64,000 bases of DNA from Bradyrhizobiaceae bacterium (GTDB lineage: Bacteria; Bacteroidota; Ignavibacteria; Kapaibacteriales; Kapaibacteriaceae): NCBI GenBank assembly GCA_024103135.1, contig JAGFIZ010000025.1:1-64000 (forward strand), written 5' to 3'. Position 1 is the stretch's first letter. Each line of letters begins with the position of its first letter. Under the pieces are notes generated by a model, which worked only from the letters and a program-made list of their open reading frames with translations, did not search any database and had not been told where the DNA came from. Below are positions 17,798-26,528 of the stretch, in pieces. Position numbers and translations under genes: made by a program.

Positions 17798-18556
17798 TTA
17801 CGCATCGAACTTAAGGAGCTTGATATCCGGAAGGTTAGGCAATCGCTGGTGAAAGTACAAGAGGTTGAGAACGGCCAGGAGACCTTCTTCGACATCATCG
17901 GACCAGCGGTAGTGTATGCGACCTTCGCGCACAAAGTGGTCATCGCAAAGATGGACATGTTCTTCCACGGTATGTTCGACGATCTCTGGGTCGGCCATGT
18001 CCGTTAATGCCTCTGGTAACACCGATACATCAGCGTCGAGTCGGCAGACCCACAGGTAGGCAGGGAGCGGACATTCCGCGAGGTCGGAGAACTCCTCGCT
18101 CACGTCGAGCGTTGCCGTTGGTCCGTCCTCGGTTGGACGTGCAACGATACAATCTGCAGCAATCGAATCCCGTTCGAGCGTAAGCACTGCAGCATCTTCT
18201 GCTTCGTATCGTTCACGAAGGATAACCACGCCCATCTGTTCCATGAAGTTATCGGGGTTCTCGGCACCGATGTGGGTGATCGTAGCGATGTTCTGCGTGA
18301 AGTAAATACCTGCCGTATTGGTGAAGTCGGCCAGTGCTACACATGGACCAGGCACGATGTTATAATCCACCACACCGGCAGCCCGACCATAGGCAAGGGG
18401 GGAGACAAGGGCTACGTCCACCATGTTGTTGGCAAGTAACTCTGCGCAGCCTTGTTCTGTAGACGTCCGTAAGGTCCACCCACGCTCTGCACACACCGTC
18501 TCTGCACGAGCAACGATGGGTGCTACCAGGGCATCTTCAGGGATTGCAATTCGCAT
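17798..18556 (-). CDS. MqnA/MqnD-like protein (VitK2_biosynth fold), divergent
   Basis: A 252-residue protein resembling the periplasmic-binding-like fold of the futalosine-pathway enzymes MqnA/MqnD (PF02621). The best local match is AELLANNMVDVALVSPLAYG (about 43-62) followed by DYNIVPGPCVALAD, which parallels the MqnA segment that ends in an IVP-type motif. It lacks an obvious MqnA N-terminal motif and is shorter than usual (about 270-290), so it may be a remote homologue with another ligand. It has no secretion signal. It lies 9 bases after the trmH-like gene and 45 bases before talC; no other mqn genes are visible. Confidence 0.5.
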   Translation of the reverse strand: MRIAIPEDALVAPIVARAETVCAERGWTLRTSTEQGCAELLANNMVDVALVSPLAYGRAAGVVDYNIVPGPCVALADFTNTAGIYFTQNIATITHIGAENPDNFMEQMGVVILRERYEAEDAAVLTLERDSIAADCIVARPTEDGPTATLDVSEEFSDLAECPLPAYLWVCRLDADVSVLPEALTDMADPEIVEHTVEEHVHLCDDHFVREGRIHYRWSDDVEEGLLAVLNLLYFHQRLPNLPDIKLLKFDA

Positions 18557-18565
18557 GACGGCAAA

Positions 18566-19096
18566 TTACGGCATCTGCCTTACCGCTTCATACATGGCAA
18601 TGCCAGCAGCAACGGCAACATTGAGCGAATGCTTTACCCCATGCATCGGAATGTGCAGTGAACCCTTGCATCGTTCAAGTACATCAGCAGAAACACCCTC
18701 CAGCTCGTTACCAAGAATCAAGGCCAAGGGAAAGTGCGATGGTGTGAGCTTCGAAATCTCCGTCGACGGTGTGGCAAGCTCCAAGGCAAAGGTCTTCCAG
18801 CCAGCATTCTCTACATCGTCCAAGGCTTGATGGATGTCCCTGACATGTCGGTAAGGTACGGTAAGCTCAGACCCCAGCGCCGTCTTACTGATCTCGGTGG
18901 AAGGGGGCGATGGAGTGTAGCCACAGAGGATTAGCTCATGAATCCGAAAAGCATCGGCACTTCGGAAAATACTGCCTACATTGTATCGGCTTCGAACATC
19001 CTGGACGATTACCGTTATCGGATGACGTGGAGTCGAGGCAAGAGCCGATGGCTGCAATCGCTGTGCAACTAATTCTTCATGAGTGAATCTTCGCAT
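18566..19096 (-). CDS. SpoU/TrmH-family RNA 2'-O-ribose methyltransferase
   Basis: The start is set at ATG 19096 (176 residues), giving MRRFTHEELVAQRL. SPOUT motif 1 is IVQDVRSRYNVGSIFRSADAF, motif 2 is FPLALILGNELEGVS and motif 3 is LHIPMHGVKHSLNVAVAAGIAMYEA, which together form the knot that binds S-adenosylmethionine. It methylates a ribose in tRNA or rRNA; the substrate cannot be assigned from sequence alone. It is divergent from the acid phosphatase gene with only 8 bases between the two ATGs, so its promoter must lie inside that gene or the start is elsewhere. An upstream in-frame ATG at 19132 would overlap the phosphatase gene. Confidence 0.88.
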   Translation of the reverse strand: MRRFTHEELVAQRLQPSALASTPRHPITVIVQDVRSRYNVGSIFRSADAFRIHELILCGYTPSPPSTEISKTALGSELTVPYRHVRDIHQALDDVENAGWKTFALELATPSTEISKLTPSHFPLALILGNELEGVSADVLERCKGSLHIPMHGVKHSLNVAVAAGIAMYEAVRQMP

Positions 19097-19104
19097 CTGC
19101 AAAA

Positions 19105-20034
19105 ATGAAACGTCGCGAATTACTAGCATCATTGTTGGCCTTGCCGTTCGGCATCCGCTCGGCCTTCGCTACCTGTGAAGTCAAGGGTAAGCCAGGCACG
19201 GTAGAGAAGGTAACAGTGCCGGATGGACTCCAGAACGTCCTGGTGATAGGCGACTGGGGGACGGGCGGCTCACTGCAGAAAAAGGTAGCCCGGTCCATGA
19301 ATGCCTGGGCAGACAGCCATGGGATACCCAAGGCTGTTGTGTCGGTTGGCGACAATATCTATCCCTCGGGCGTATCGGGTGCCAACGATCCTCAGTGGAA
19401 GACAAAATTTGAGAATATCTACGACCTCGAGCATCTGAAGGATCTGTCGTGGATTGCCGTACTTGGTAACCATGACTACCGTGGCAGCGTTGATGGACAG
19501 ATTCAATACGGTAAGCTGAATAAGCGATGGATTATGCCTAGTGCATACTTTGTTAGTCCATGTCCCGGAGCAGAAACCCTAGTGACGTTTTTCTGTCTTG
19601 ATACACAGGCAATACTGCAAAGGAACGATGGCTGGAAAGAACAGTTGCAGTGGCTGGATAAGGCACTCTCCCATGGCACGACGCCGTGGAAGATTGTGGT
19701 AGGACATCATCCGATGAGATCATACGGACACTACAAGGACCAAGCATGGATGCTTGAACACGTGAAGCCGCTGCTGGAGAAGCACGGGGTTGCAGCGTAC
19801 TTGTGCGGACATGATCACGACCTCCAGATCATCCAGAATCCTGCCGACAGATTTACATGCATTGTCTCTGGTGGTGGCGGCGGTTGTAGAACTACAACAT
19901 GGGGCAAGCACACCAAGGCAGCAGGAGCCCACGGCGGTTTCTGCACGCTTGAGTTTAATCAGCACAGTCTGTATACCAGAATGATTGATGCCAGCGGGTC
20001 GGAATTAGGAGCAGTTCGGATTAGTGGTACATAA
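19105..20034 (+). CDS. Purple acid phosphatase-like metallophosphoesterase, exported
   Basis: A 309-residue protein with an N-terminal twin-Arg export signal candidate (MKRRELLASLLALPFG) ending near AFA (about 22). Metallophosphoesterase blocks appear in order: GDWG (about 49), VGDNIYPSG (about 81), LGNHDYRG (about 113), VGHHPMRSYG (about 200) and GHDHDLQ (about 235). The order and spacing match the tartrate-resistant (type 5) acid phosphatase group, which uses a two-metal centre on phosphomonoesters in the periplasm. It is followed after 6 bases by the 1004-residue IgGFc-type protein, so the two are probably one transcript. Confidence 0.88.
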   Translation: MKRRELLASLLALPFGIRSAFATCEVKGKPGTVEKVTVPDGLQNVLVIGDWGTGGSLQKKVARSMNAWADSHGIPKAVVSVGDNIYPSGVSGANDPQWKTKFENIYDLEHLKDLSWIAVLGNHDYRGSVDGQIQYGKLNKRWIMPSAYFVSPCPGAETLVTFFCLDTQAILQRNDGWKEQLQWLDKALSHGTTPWKIVVGHHPMRSYGHYKDQAWMLEHVKPLLEKHGVAAYLCGHDHDLQIIQNPADRFTCIVSGGGGGCRTTTWGKHTKAAGAHGGFCTLEFNQHSLYTRMIDASGSELGAVRISGT

Positions 20035-20040
20035 CACACA

Positions 20041-23000
20041 ATGGTCCACCCTTTCCATATTGCACGTGGAGTTTGCATTGCCCTTTTTCTGGCATGCACC
20101 GCAACCACAGCTTTGAGTCAGACCTTCCCCGACAGCAAGGGAAGAGAGTTCTGGTTCTCCTTTCTTCCTAACCTGCATAACAATCACGACTCGCTTGCCT
20201 TTAACCCCGAGCTCAAGCTCCAGCACGAAGTGTACATCTACGTTGGTGCTGATGTGCCGACCAAGGGTACGATTACGTTAACCGACCGCCTTGGGGTGAA
20301 AAGGGTAGAGACGTTCAATATCACCGACCCGACCGTTATCTATGAGTTCCACACATTCTTCCAGCCATACGAGTTGGTTGGTTATTGTCGGGGAACGATC
20401 ATTGACTATTCCAACATGCAGACTGAGTCTGTTGCAAAACAGTCTGTACACATAGTCGCAGATAACGATGTAACCGTCTACGCTCTTAACCAGGCATCGC
20501 TTACCTCGGATGCATTCCTGGTTCTACCACAAGATGCCCTGGCCGAGGACTATATCGTCAGCTCCTACTACTCCGATGTTGATTGGGCATTGTCAGGTGT
20601 TCCCATCGGTTCACCAACTCCCTCGCAATTCTGTGTGGTTGCAACGGCTGACAATACTGTTGTCGACATTTACCCAAGCGCACCTACATTCTTAAGCCCA
20701 AACCTGGAACCGCAACAAATCGTTCTCAATGCTGGTGAAGTGTACCTTGTTCAAGCCGACCCGCGTATTCAGATGCGATCTGACCTGACGGGCACGGTAG
20801 TCCGTGCATCCAAACCAGTTGCTGTATTTGGCGGACATCAACGTGCGCTGATACCGCTGGAAGAGAAGGGAAAACTATCGTCGCGTGATTGTTTGATAGA
20901 GCAAATGAACCCCATTCGTACTTGGGGCAAGAGCGCCTACATCTTTCCACTAGCTCTGGGCTCTACGGAAGATCCTGTGGGAGAGAGCAAGTTCAGGGTG
21001 GTTGCTGGGTTTGATTCGACGAATGTTGCCGTCGGTGGTGCCACGGTGGCAACGCTAGGCAGAGGTGAATTCTACGAGGGTAACCTGACCAGTGCTCAGG
21101 AGGTTACGAGTTCCAAGCCAGTATTGGTGTCGATGCTTAAGAAAACATCTGGTGGCGGCAACACCACACGTGTTGGCGATCCCTTTATGATGTTGGTGCC
21201 GCCAGCTGAGCAGTTTATGAATTCCTATCGCTTTGTGAATATCCAGGCCTACCAGTACTTCACAAAGCCATTCTCGAATGACGTGGTGAAAGGTCCACCC
21301 GTCTATGTTGAACAGTATCTAACCGTGGTGATTCCTACCGTTGCCCTTTCATCGCTCACGTTGGACGGCGTGCAGGTTGATGCAACTGGGTTTGCACCCA
21401 TACCGGGGACAACATACTCATGGAAGAACTTCAGCATGACGGATGGGATCCATTCCATCTTAGCTGATACCACGTTTGGTATTTACGTCTATGGTTACGG
21501 CGAAGCCAACTCGTATGGGTATATCGGTGGCATGGCCTTCCGTCCGCTCGATGTTCAGCCACCCGTCCTCACGGGCACAAGCATCTGTGGTGTGTTCAAG
21601 GGAACGGCAACCGACAGCGTGATTGGTGATACGAGAATTTTTACGGCGCGCATTCTCCCGTCGTCAGAAAAGAACACCACGGCAACCCTAGCCCCCTTCA
21701 CACCGCCAGAACGTGTCGTGCAGGTTAGTGCAACATTGATCAATCCGTATGACGATGGAGAGTTTGCCGTAGAGGCAACTGACAACGTGAAGCAGACAAC
21801 ATCGACGGTATTTTCTGTGCCCGGCTTTACCATCGGTGCTGTTGGGCAAGGGGCTACGGGTGCTTTGCAACAACAGCGTAGCATCATTGCGCAATACCAT
21901 CAGCGATGTGATACGGTAGTGATCGAGAACTATGGCAAGTTCCCTCACACAATTCGTAACGTGCGAACATCAAGTGGGACGAAGGTGTCCACCACCAACC
22001 TCCCAACAACGCTTCAGCCGGGTGAGTCGATGGCTATCGTCGTATGTCACCAGTATGATAGTGCAGGTATGCAGGTGGATACGCTCTTTGTCGATGACAC
22101 ATGTACAAGTCGCCCCGTATTTGAGTACATAGCCGACGTACGAGCAGATCAAGAACCGCCATACACATCGCTGAGTGCGAAACCGTGCAGTACGGAACAC
22201 TTTGCAACGGTGGGCGACGACAGGGAGTTTGACTACGGACTGCTGAACAGTACGATCAACACGGCTGTCATTACGAACTGTACGGTAACATTGGTTGACC
22301 AGAATGCCTACCGAGCTCAGTATAAGGTTGTCGTAACCGATCCTCTGTTTGATGCCGTGTATGGATTCATAGCAACCGACAGTGCTGGGAACACAGCATC
22401 GTACATCGACACCATACCTGGATTCACGCTCTCGATTGACAATGGTGGTGGATACTTCCAGCAAGACACCCTGCCACAAGCCACAGTGGGTACCATGGTG
22501 TGCGACACCATCTGGCTTGGGAACTACGGTGCGTTCACACAGGTTGTAAGTGCAGTACGTGTTCATCGCAACGTTACATTTTCGATACCGCAAAGTCAGC
22601 TGCCAATAGTCGTTGCCCCCGGTGAACGCAAGCCACTGCTGGTTTGTTATGAACCCAGCCTGGTTGATGGAATTGCTGATATCGACACGCTTGATTTTGT
22701 GGATAGCTGTCTTGTGAAGGCGCTCGAAGTGCAGGGCAACTCTGCTCATGCAGAGTACACAGGACTTAGCCGTTGCGACGTCCGCATCCTTACATCACAG
22801 TATGCTACAGGCCACGGTCTGGTGGTAGCTCCCAACCCAGCTACCGGTTCGGTGAACCTACTGCTCGACCAGGAAGTGAGCTCCATAACCGTGCGTGTTG
22901 CAACGGTTCAAGGCACCGAAGCGCTTCGGAAGTCATGGAGTGGAACGGCAACCAACACCTTCATGCTTGACGTAACCCCGTTACCTGCCGGGACGTATGT

Positions 23001-23055
23001 GGTGACCGTGCAGACGGAACACTTCCTGAAAAGTAGCGTCTTAAGCATCCGGTAA
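20041..23055 (+). CDS. Large secreted IgGFc-binding-domain protein with T9SS sorting domain
   Basis: A 1004-residue protein with a signal peptide (about 1-26). Residues about 30-500 match the IgGFc-binding family: DSKGREFWFSFLPN near the start, VTVYALNQASLTSDAFLVLP, then KPVAVFGGHQRALIP and CLIEQMNPIRTWG. Three to four Ig/anchor-type beta domains follow (about 510-910), with repeated VSNYGAF-like motifs (VIENYGKFPHTI, WLGNYGAFTQVV). The C-terminus (about 925-1004) is a T9SS type A sorting domain beginning VVAPNPATGSVNL. It is a paralogue of the barrel-fused protein at 5122. A cell-surface adhesin or matrix role is inferred. Confidence 0.8.
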   Translation: MVHPFHIARGVCIALFLACTATTALSQTFPDSKGREFWFSFLPNLHNNHDSLAFNPELKLQHEVYIYVGADVPTKGTITLTDRLGVKRVETFNITDPTVIYEFHTFFQPYELVGYCRGTIIDYSNMQTESVAKQSVHIVADNDVTVYALNQASLTSDAFLVLPQDALAEDYIVSSYYSDVDWALSGVPIGSPTPSQFCVVATADNTVVDIYPSAPTFLSPNLEPQQIVLNAGEVYLVQADPRIQMRSDLTGTVVRASKPVAVFGGHQRALIPLEEKGKLSSRDCLIEQMNPIRTWGKSAYIFPLALGSTEDPVGESKFRVVAGFDSTNVAVGGATVATLGRGEFYEGNLTSAQEVTSSKPVLVSMLKKTSGGGNTTRVGDPFMMLVPPAEQFMNSYRFVNIQAYQYFTKPFSNDVVKGPPVYVEQYLTVVIPTVALSSLTLDGVQVDATGFAPIPGTTYSWKNFSMTDGIHSILADTTFGIYVYGYGEANSYGYIGGMAFRPLDVQPPVLTGTSICGVFKGTATDSVIGDTRIFTARILPSSEKNTTATLAPFTPPERVVQVSATLINPYDDGEFAVEATDNVKQTTSTVFSVPGFTIGAVGQGATGALQQQRSIIAQYHQRCDTVVIENYGKFPHTIRNVRTSSGTKVSTTNLPTTLQPGESMAIVVCHQYDSAGMQVDTLFVDDTCTSRPVFEYIADVRADQEPPYTSLSAKPCSTEHFATVGDDREFDYGLLNSTINTAVITNCTVTLVDQNAYRAQYKVVVTDPLFDAVYGFIATDSAGNTASYIDTIPGFTLSIDNGGGYFQQDTLPQATVGTMVCDTIWLGNYGAFTQVVSAVRVHRNVTFSIPQSQLPIVVAPGERKPLLVCYEPSLVDGIADIDTLDFVDSCLVKALEVQGNSAHAEYTGLSRCDVRILTSQYATGHGLVVAPNPATGSVNLLLDQEVSSITVRVATVQGTEALRKSWSGTATNTFMLDVTPLPAGTYVVTVQTEHFLKSSVLSIR

Positions 23056-23088
23056 AGCAGGTCCTTACACTGCCGGGCCTACCACATC

Positions 23089-23108
23089 GTCACGTCGACC
23101 TACGTGAC
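23089..23108 (+). terminator. Possible intrinsic terminator of the 20041 gene
   Basis: GTCACGT and ACGTGAC form a perfect 7-base-pair stem with a 6-base loop 34 bases after the stop, followed by a T-rich stretch (TCTGCTTTGTAGTTTT). Outer bases AAAGCAG (from 23054) and CTGCTTT (from 23110) could extend the structure. Confidence 0.4.
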
Positions 23109-23117
23109 TCTGCTTTG

Positions 23118-23125
23118 TAGTTTTG
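23118..23125 (+). promoter_or_regulatory. Possible Bacteroidota-type -7 element for ctpA
   Basis: TAGTTTTG matches TAnnTTTG and lies 22 bases before the ctpA ATG, directly after the candidate terminator hairpin. No convincing -33 TTTG was found. Confidence 0.35.
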
Positions 23126-23147
23126 CAGGTTCTAGCTCAAGGAAACA

Positions 23148-24770
23148 ATGAAACTTTCAACCCCTAAGCTTACGCTTATCGTTGTCCTTGCCGTAGCGCT
23201 CGGCATTGGCATGGCTCTCTACGTGCAACCAGCAGTTGGTGGCGATAGTGTCATGCAGCAAGTTCAAAAGATGGGCGACGTGCTATCGCTTGCCACCAAG
23301 AACTACGTCGAAGATGTCGACACACAAAAGCTCACTGAAGCTGCCCTCCGTGGTATGCTCTCTGAGCTTGACCCACACAGTGTCTACATCCCGGCCAAGG
23401 AAATGGAGCGCGTAGAAGAAGAATTCTCAGGATCGTTCGAAGGCATCGGTATTGAGTTCGATGTGGTGAACGACACCATTACCGTAGTATCGCCGATTGC
23501 TGGAGGACCAAGTGAAGGACTCGGCATTCAGGCAGGCGACAAGATTGTCCGCATCGACGACTCGACGGCCATTGGCCTAAGCAGGTCAGTTGTCCCCAAG
23601 AAACTCCGCGGTCGTAAAGGCACGATCGTCAAGGTTCACATTCGTCGTGCCGGTGAGAAGGACCTGCTAGTCTTCGACATCACACGCGACAAGATTCCAC
23701 TCAATTCCGTTGACGCATCCTTCATGATCGAAGGAACCGACATTGGGTATATCACAACCAATCGCTTTAGTGCAACAACGCATAACGAAGTCGTTACGGC
23801 TGCCCGTAACCTCAAGGCCCAAGGAATGAAGCGACTGCTGCTTGACCTTAGAGGAAATCCCGGCGGCTATCTGGAACAGGCCTACCGTATCGCTGATGAG
23901 TTTATCCCGGCTGGGAAGAAGATCGTGTATACGAAGGGACGTCGGGCTGAGTTCGACGAGGACCTCGTTGCCACCTCACATGGTGAGCTAGAAAACATAC
24001 CATTGGTGGTGATGATCAACGGCGGATCAGCCTCTGCAAGCGAGATCGTTTCCGGTGCCATTCAGGATCTTGATCGTGGTATCGTTGTCGGCCAGACCTC
24101 ATTTGGTAAGGGGCTTGTCCAACGCCAATACGAACTCGGCGATGGCTCTGCAGTGCGCATTACCATTTCGAGATATTACACCCCGTCAGGCCGTCTAATC
24201 CAGCGTCCATATAGCAACAAGGAAGCCTACTACAGCGGCGAAGGTAGAGTGGAAGGTGAAGAGGGCGACAACATCGCACACGATCACGACGTGGACGATA
24301 AAGGCACCAAGGACAGGCCGGTGTACAAAACCGCAAGTGGGCGTACCGTATACGGCGGCGGAGGCATTACGCCTGACTACATCGTGAAGGCCGACACCAT
24401 TGGCATGTTGGCTCGTAAACTGCGTGCACGCAATCTGTTCTGGAAAACAGCCGACCAGATTATGAAGTCGCGCGGACGTGAACTGCGGAGTACGTATGAA
24501 CACGACATGTCGAAGTTCCTCAACAGCTTCTCTGTTACGGAAAAGGACATCGACATCATGCGTGAGTTTGCAAAGAAGGATAGCATTGAATGGAAGGCCG
24601 ACGAATATGCATTCGACGAAGACTTCTTGAAGACCGTCGTTAAAGCACAAATCGGTCGAGCCATTTTCAACAATAATGGCTACACAGCCGTCATGTTACG
24701 TATCGACGCACAGACGAAGAAGGCCATTGAGCTGTTCGACGAAGCCAAGCGCATCGCTCGTCTTAACTAA
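23148..24770 (+). CDS. S41-family C-terminal processing peptidase (CtpA/Prc type)
   Basis: A 540-residue periplasmic serine protease anchored by an N-terminal hydrophobic segment (about 7-28). A PDZ domain lies at about 95-180 (GIGIEFDVVNDTITVVSPIAGGPSE), followed by the S41 catalytic domain. The nucleophile is S296 in GGSASASEI and the general base is K321 in SFGKGLVQ; their 25-residue spacing agrees with E. coli Prc (S452/K477). A helical C-terminal extension of about 150 residues follows. CtpA proteases trim or degrade envelope proteins, including murein hydrolases. The neighbouring kinase and LD-carboxypeptidase genes make a cell-wall role plausible. Confidence 0.95.
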   Translation: MKLSTPKLTLIVVLAVALGIGMALYVQPAVGGDSVMQQVQKMGDVLSLATKNYVEDVDTQKLTEAALRGMLSELDPHSVYIPAKEMERVEEEFSGSFEGIGIEFDVVNDTITVVSPIAGGPSEGLGIQAGDKIVRIDDSTAIGLSRSVVPKKLRGRKGTIVKVHIRRAGEKDLLVFDITRDKIPLNSVDASFMIEGTDIGYITTNRFSATTHNEVVTAARNLKAQGMKRLLLDLRGNPGGYLEQAYRIADEFIPAGKKIVYTKGRRAEFDEDLVATSHGELENIPLVVMINGGSASASEIVSGAIQDLDRGIVVGQTSFGKGLVQRQYELGDGSAVRITISRYYTPSGRLIQRPYSNKEAYYSGEGRVEGEEGDNIAHDHDVDDKGTKDRPVYKTASGRTVYGGGGITPDYIVKADTIGMLARKLRARNLFWKTADQIMKSRGRELRSTYEHDMSKFLNSFSVTEKDIDIMREFAKKDSIEWKADEYAFDEDFLKTVVKAQIGRAIFNNNGYTAVMLRIDAQTKKAIELFDEAKRIARLN

Positions 24771-24815
24771 CCAGCAGCGATGCATCACAGTTAACAACCG
24801 ACACTAATCCTGAAC

Positions 24816-25604
24816 ATGAAACTCACTAGCATTCTAGCACTCATCATCGTCTTTGGTACGGTAGTAGTCAAAGCAGCCGGTCCGAACAGCATGTTCTACC
24901 CTGGCGAAGAACTCACCTACCGAGTATCCTACCTGAACATTACCCTCGGAACGGTTCGCACCGTTGTGGAACCGTTTACGCAGCTTGATGGAAAGAAGGT
25001 TGCAAAGGTTAAGATCTACATCGACTCTCATCCCAACATTCCGTTCGTGAGCTTGCACTCAGTGTATGAAAGTTGGATTGATACCACAGGTGCTTTTTCC
25101 TATAAGTTCAATGCCAACACTCGTATTGATGACAATACGTGGGATTTCGACCAGTATCTCTTTGACTACGCCGGGAAGAAGGCAACTATTGAAAAATGGA
25201 GAAACAAGGAGAAGGTCAACAGTTCTTCGTTTGAGCTTTTGAAAAAGTATAACGATGGATCGTCGCTGCTCTTTGCTGCACGAGCATTGCTGTATGCTGG
25301 AAAGAGCTACAAGGTTCCAACGGTGATTATGGAGAAGGCAGTAAGCACCGTGATCAACTTTGCCGGTAATCGTGCCAAGACGGAGATTGATGCCTGCGAC
25401 TATCCAATCAAGACCGTCTACCTGAATGGCGATGCAAATTGGACAGGCGTATACGGTCTCACCGGACGGTTCGAAGGATGGTTTGCCGACGATGATAGTC
25501 GCATTCCTATTCAGGCGAAAATGAACGTCTACGTTGGCTCCGTAACAATCGAACTCCAAAAGTGGAAGCGCGGTAGTTGGGCTCCGCCCAAGGCATCGTC
25601 GTAA
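24816..25604 (+). CDS. DUF3108 domain periplasmic protein
   Basis: A 262-residue protein with a signal peptide (about 1-20) and a DUF3108 beta-rich domain over nearly the whole length: FYPGEELTYRVSYLNITLGT near the start and RIPIQAKMNVYVGSVTIEL near the end. DUF3108 proteins are periplasmic or outer-membrane-associated and of unknown function; the fold is a large twisted beta-sheet. It lies 45 bases after ctpA, and the next ATG follows its TAA directly with no gap, so the three genes are probably one operon. Confidence 0.85.
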   Translation: MKLTSILALIIVFGTVVVKAAGPNSMFYPGEELTYRVSYLNITLGTVRTVVEPFTQLDGKKVAKVKIYIDSHPNIPFVSLHSVYESWIDTTGAFSYKFNANTRIDDNTWDFDQYLFDYAGKKATIEKWRNKEKVNSSSFELLKKYNDGSSLLFAARALLYAGKSYKVPTVIMEKAVSTVINFAGNRAKTEIDACDYPIKTVYLNGDANWTGVYGLTGRFEGWFADDDSRIPIQAKMNVYVGSVTIELQKWKRGSWAPPKASS

Positions 25605-26528
25605 ATGTCCTGGCAAATTCTCATTGATATCGGCGGAACTGCAACAAAGGTCTGCGTCGCAACCAGCGGACGAATAGTTCACCGCACAGAGTTTGCCTCC
25701 TTTAAGCCACAACCATTCGACAATCGCACTGCCGACCTGTGTAGATCACTCGGTACGTGGCTTGCATCGATGGACGAAACGCTACTGCACCCGAGCTTTG
25801 TGCTAATCGGCACGGCTGGTGTATGGGGACGTGTGGAACGGCAGTCCTACCTGAATGCCTTTACCGATGCATGGTTAACGTACGTCGACGTGAACATGCC
25901 ACGATGCTCCGTGTTGAGCGACATGGAGCTGTCCATGTTTGCAGCATTTGGCAACAACACTGGATTACTGTTGATTGCCGGCACGGGCAGCATCGCAGCT
26001 CAAGGATCGGCAGGTGGTACGATTACCAGGTGCGGTGGGTGGGGTCCACGAATCGACGATGCTGGAAGCGGACTCTTGATAGGCAAGGAAGCGCTGCGCG
26101 CTGTTGCTCGAATGCTCGATGGTAGAGGAGCGAGTACCTTGCTGGTACGCCCGGTTGCCGCCTACCTGCGATGTTCCGAAACGGATACCGAAACTCTGTC
26201 GGCTGCTCTCCGCTCTGCGAACACCGACGGTGCTGCGCGTCTTGCTCAAGCCGTTCTTCAGTATGCCGAAGAAGCCGATGAGGTAGCACAGGACATTCGC
26301 CACGCAGCAGCATCAGCACTTGCAGAGCTTGTGGTGCCATTGATTCGTCAATCACATGAGCCACCAACCGAAATCTGTCTTCACGGCTCACTCTTCGTCA
26401 ACGAAGCCTTTACACGTTGCTTTGGTGCTGAACTCAAGAAGGTTGCACCAACCATGACATGCTCGGTGTTGACCAGCATGATGGATAACGTCGCACTACG
26501 CCTGCAAAGCAGCACCGGTGAGCTGTAG
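25605..26528 (+). CDS. N-acetylglucosamine kinase-like (BadF/BadG ATPase family)
   Basis: A 307-residue ASKHA-fold kinase. PHOSPHATE 1 is LIDIGGTATKVCVA (about 6-19), a second phosphate loop is LLIAGTGSIAAQG (about 124-136) followed by RCGGWGPRIDDAGSGLLIGKEAL, the signature of the eukaryote-like GlcNAc kinase group. It would phosphorylate GlcNAc (or MurNAc) from murein turnover; the sugar is inferred, not proven. Its end overlaps the end of the convergent LD-carboxypeptidase gene by 33 bases, and it follows the DUF3108 gene with zero spacing. Confidence 0.82.
   Translation: MSWQILIDIGGTATKVCVATSGRIVHRTEFASFKPQPFDNRTADLCRSLGTWLASMDETLLHPSFVLIGTAGVWGRVERQSYLNAFTDAWLTYVDVNMPRCSVLSDMELSMFAAFGNNTGLLLIAGTGSIAAQGSAGGTITRCGGWGPRIDDAGSGLLIGKEALRAVARMLDGRGASTLLVRPVAAYLRCSETDTETLSAALRSANTDGAARLAQAVLQYAEEADEVAQDIRHAAASALAELVVPLIRQSHEPPTEICLHGSLFVNEAFTRCFGAELKKVAPTMTCSVLTSMMDNVALRLQSSTGEL

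Noticed and set aside
21970-22749. A 259-residue minus-strand ORF opposite the IgGFc/T9SS gene
   Set aside because: Antisense to a well-supported gene, no family features.
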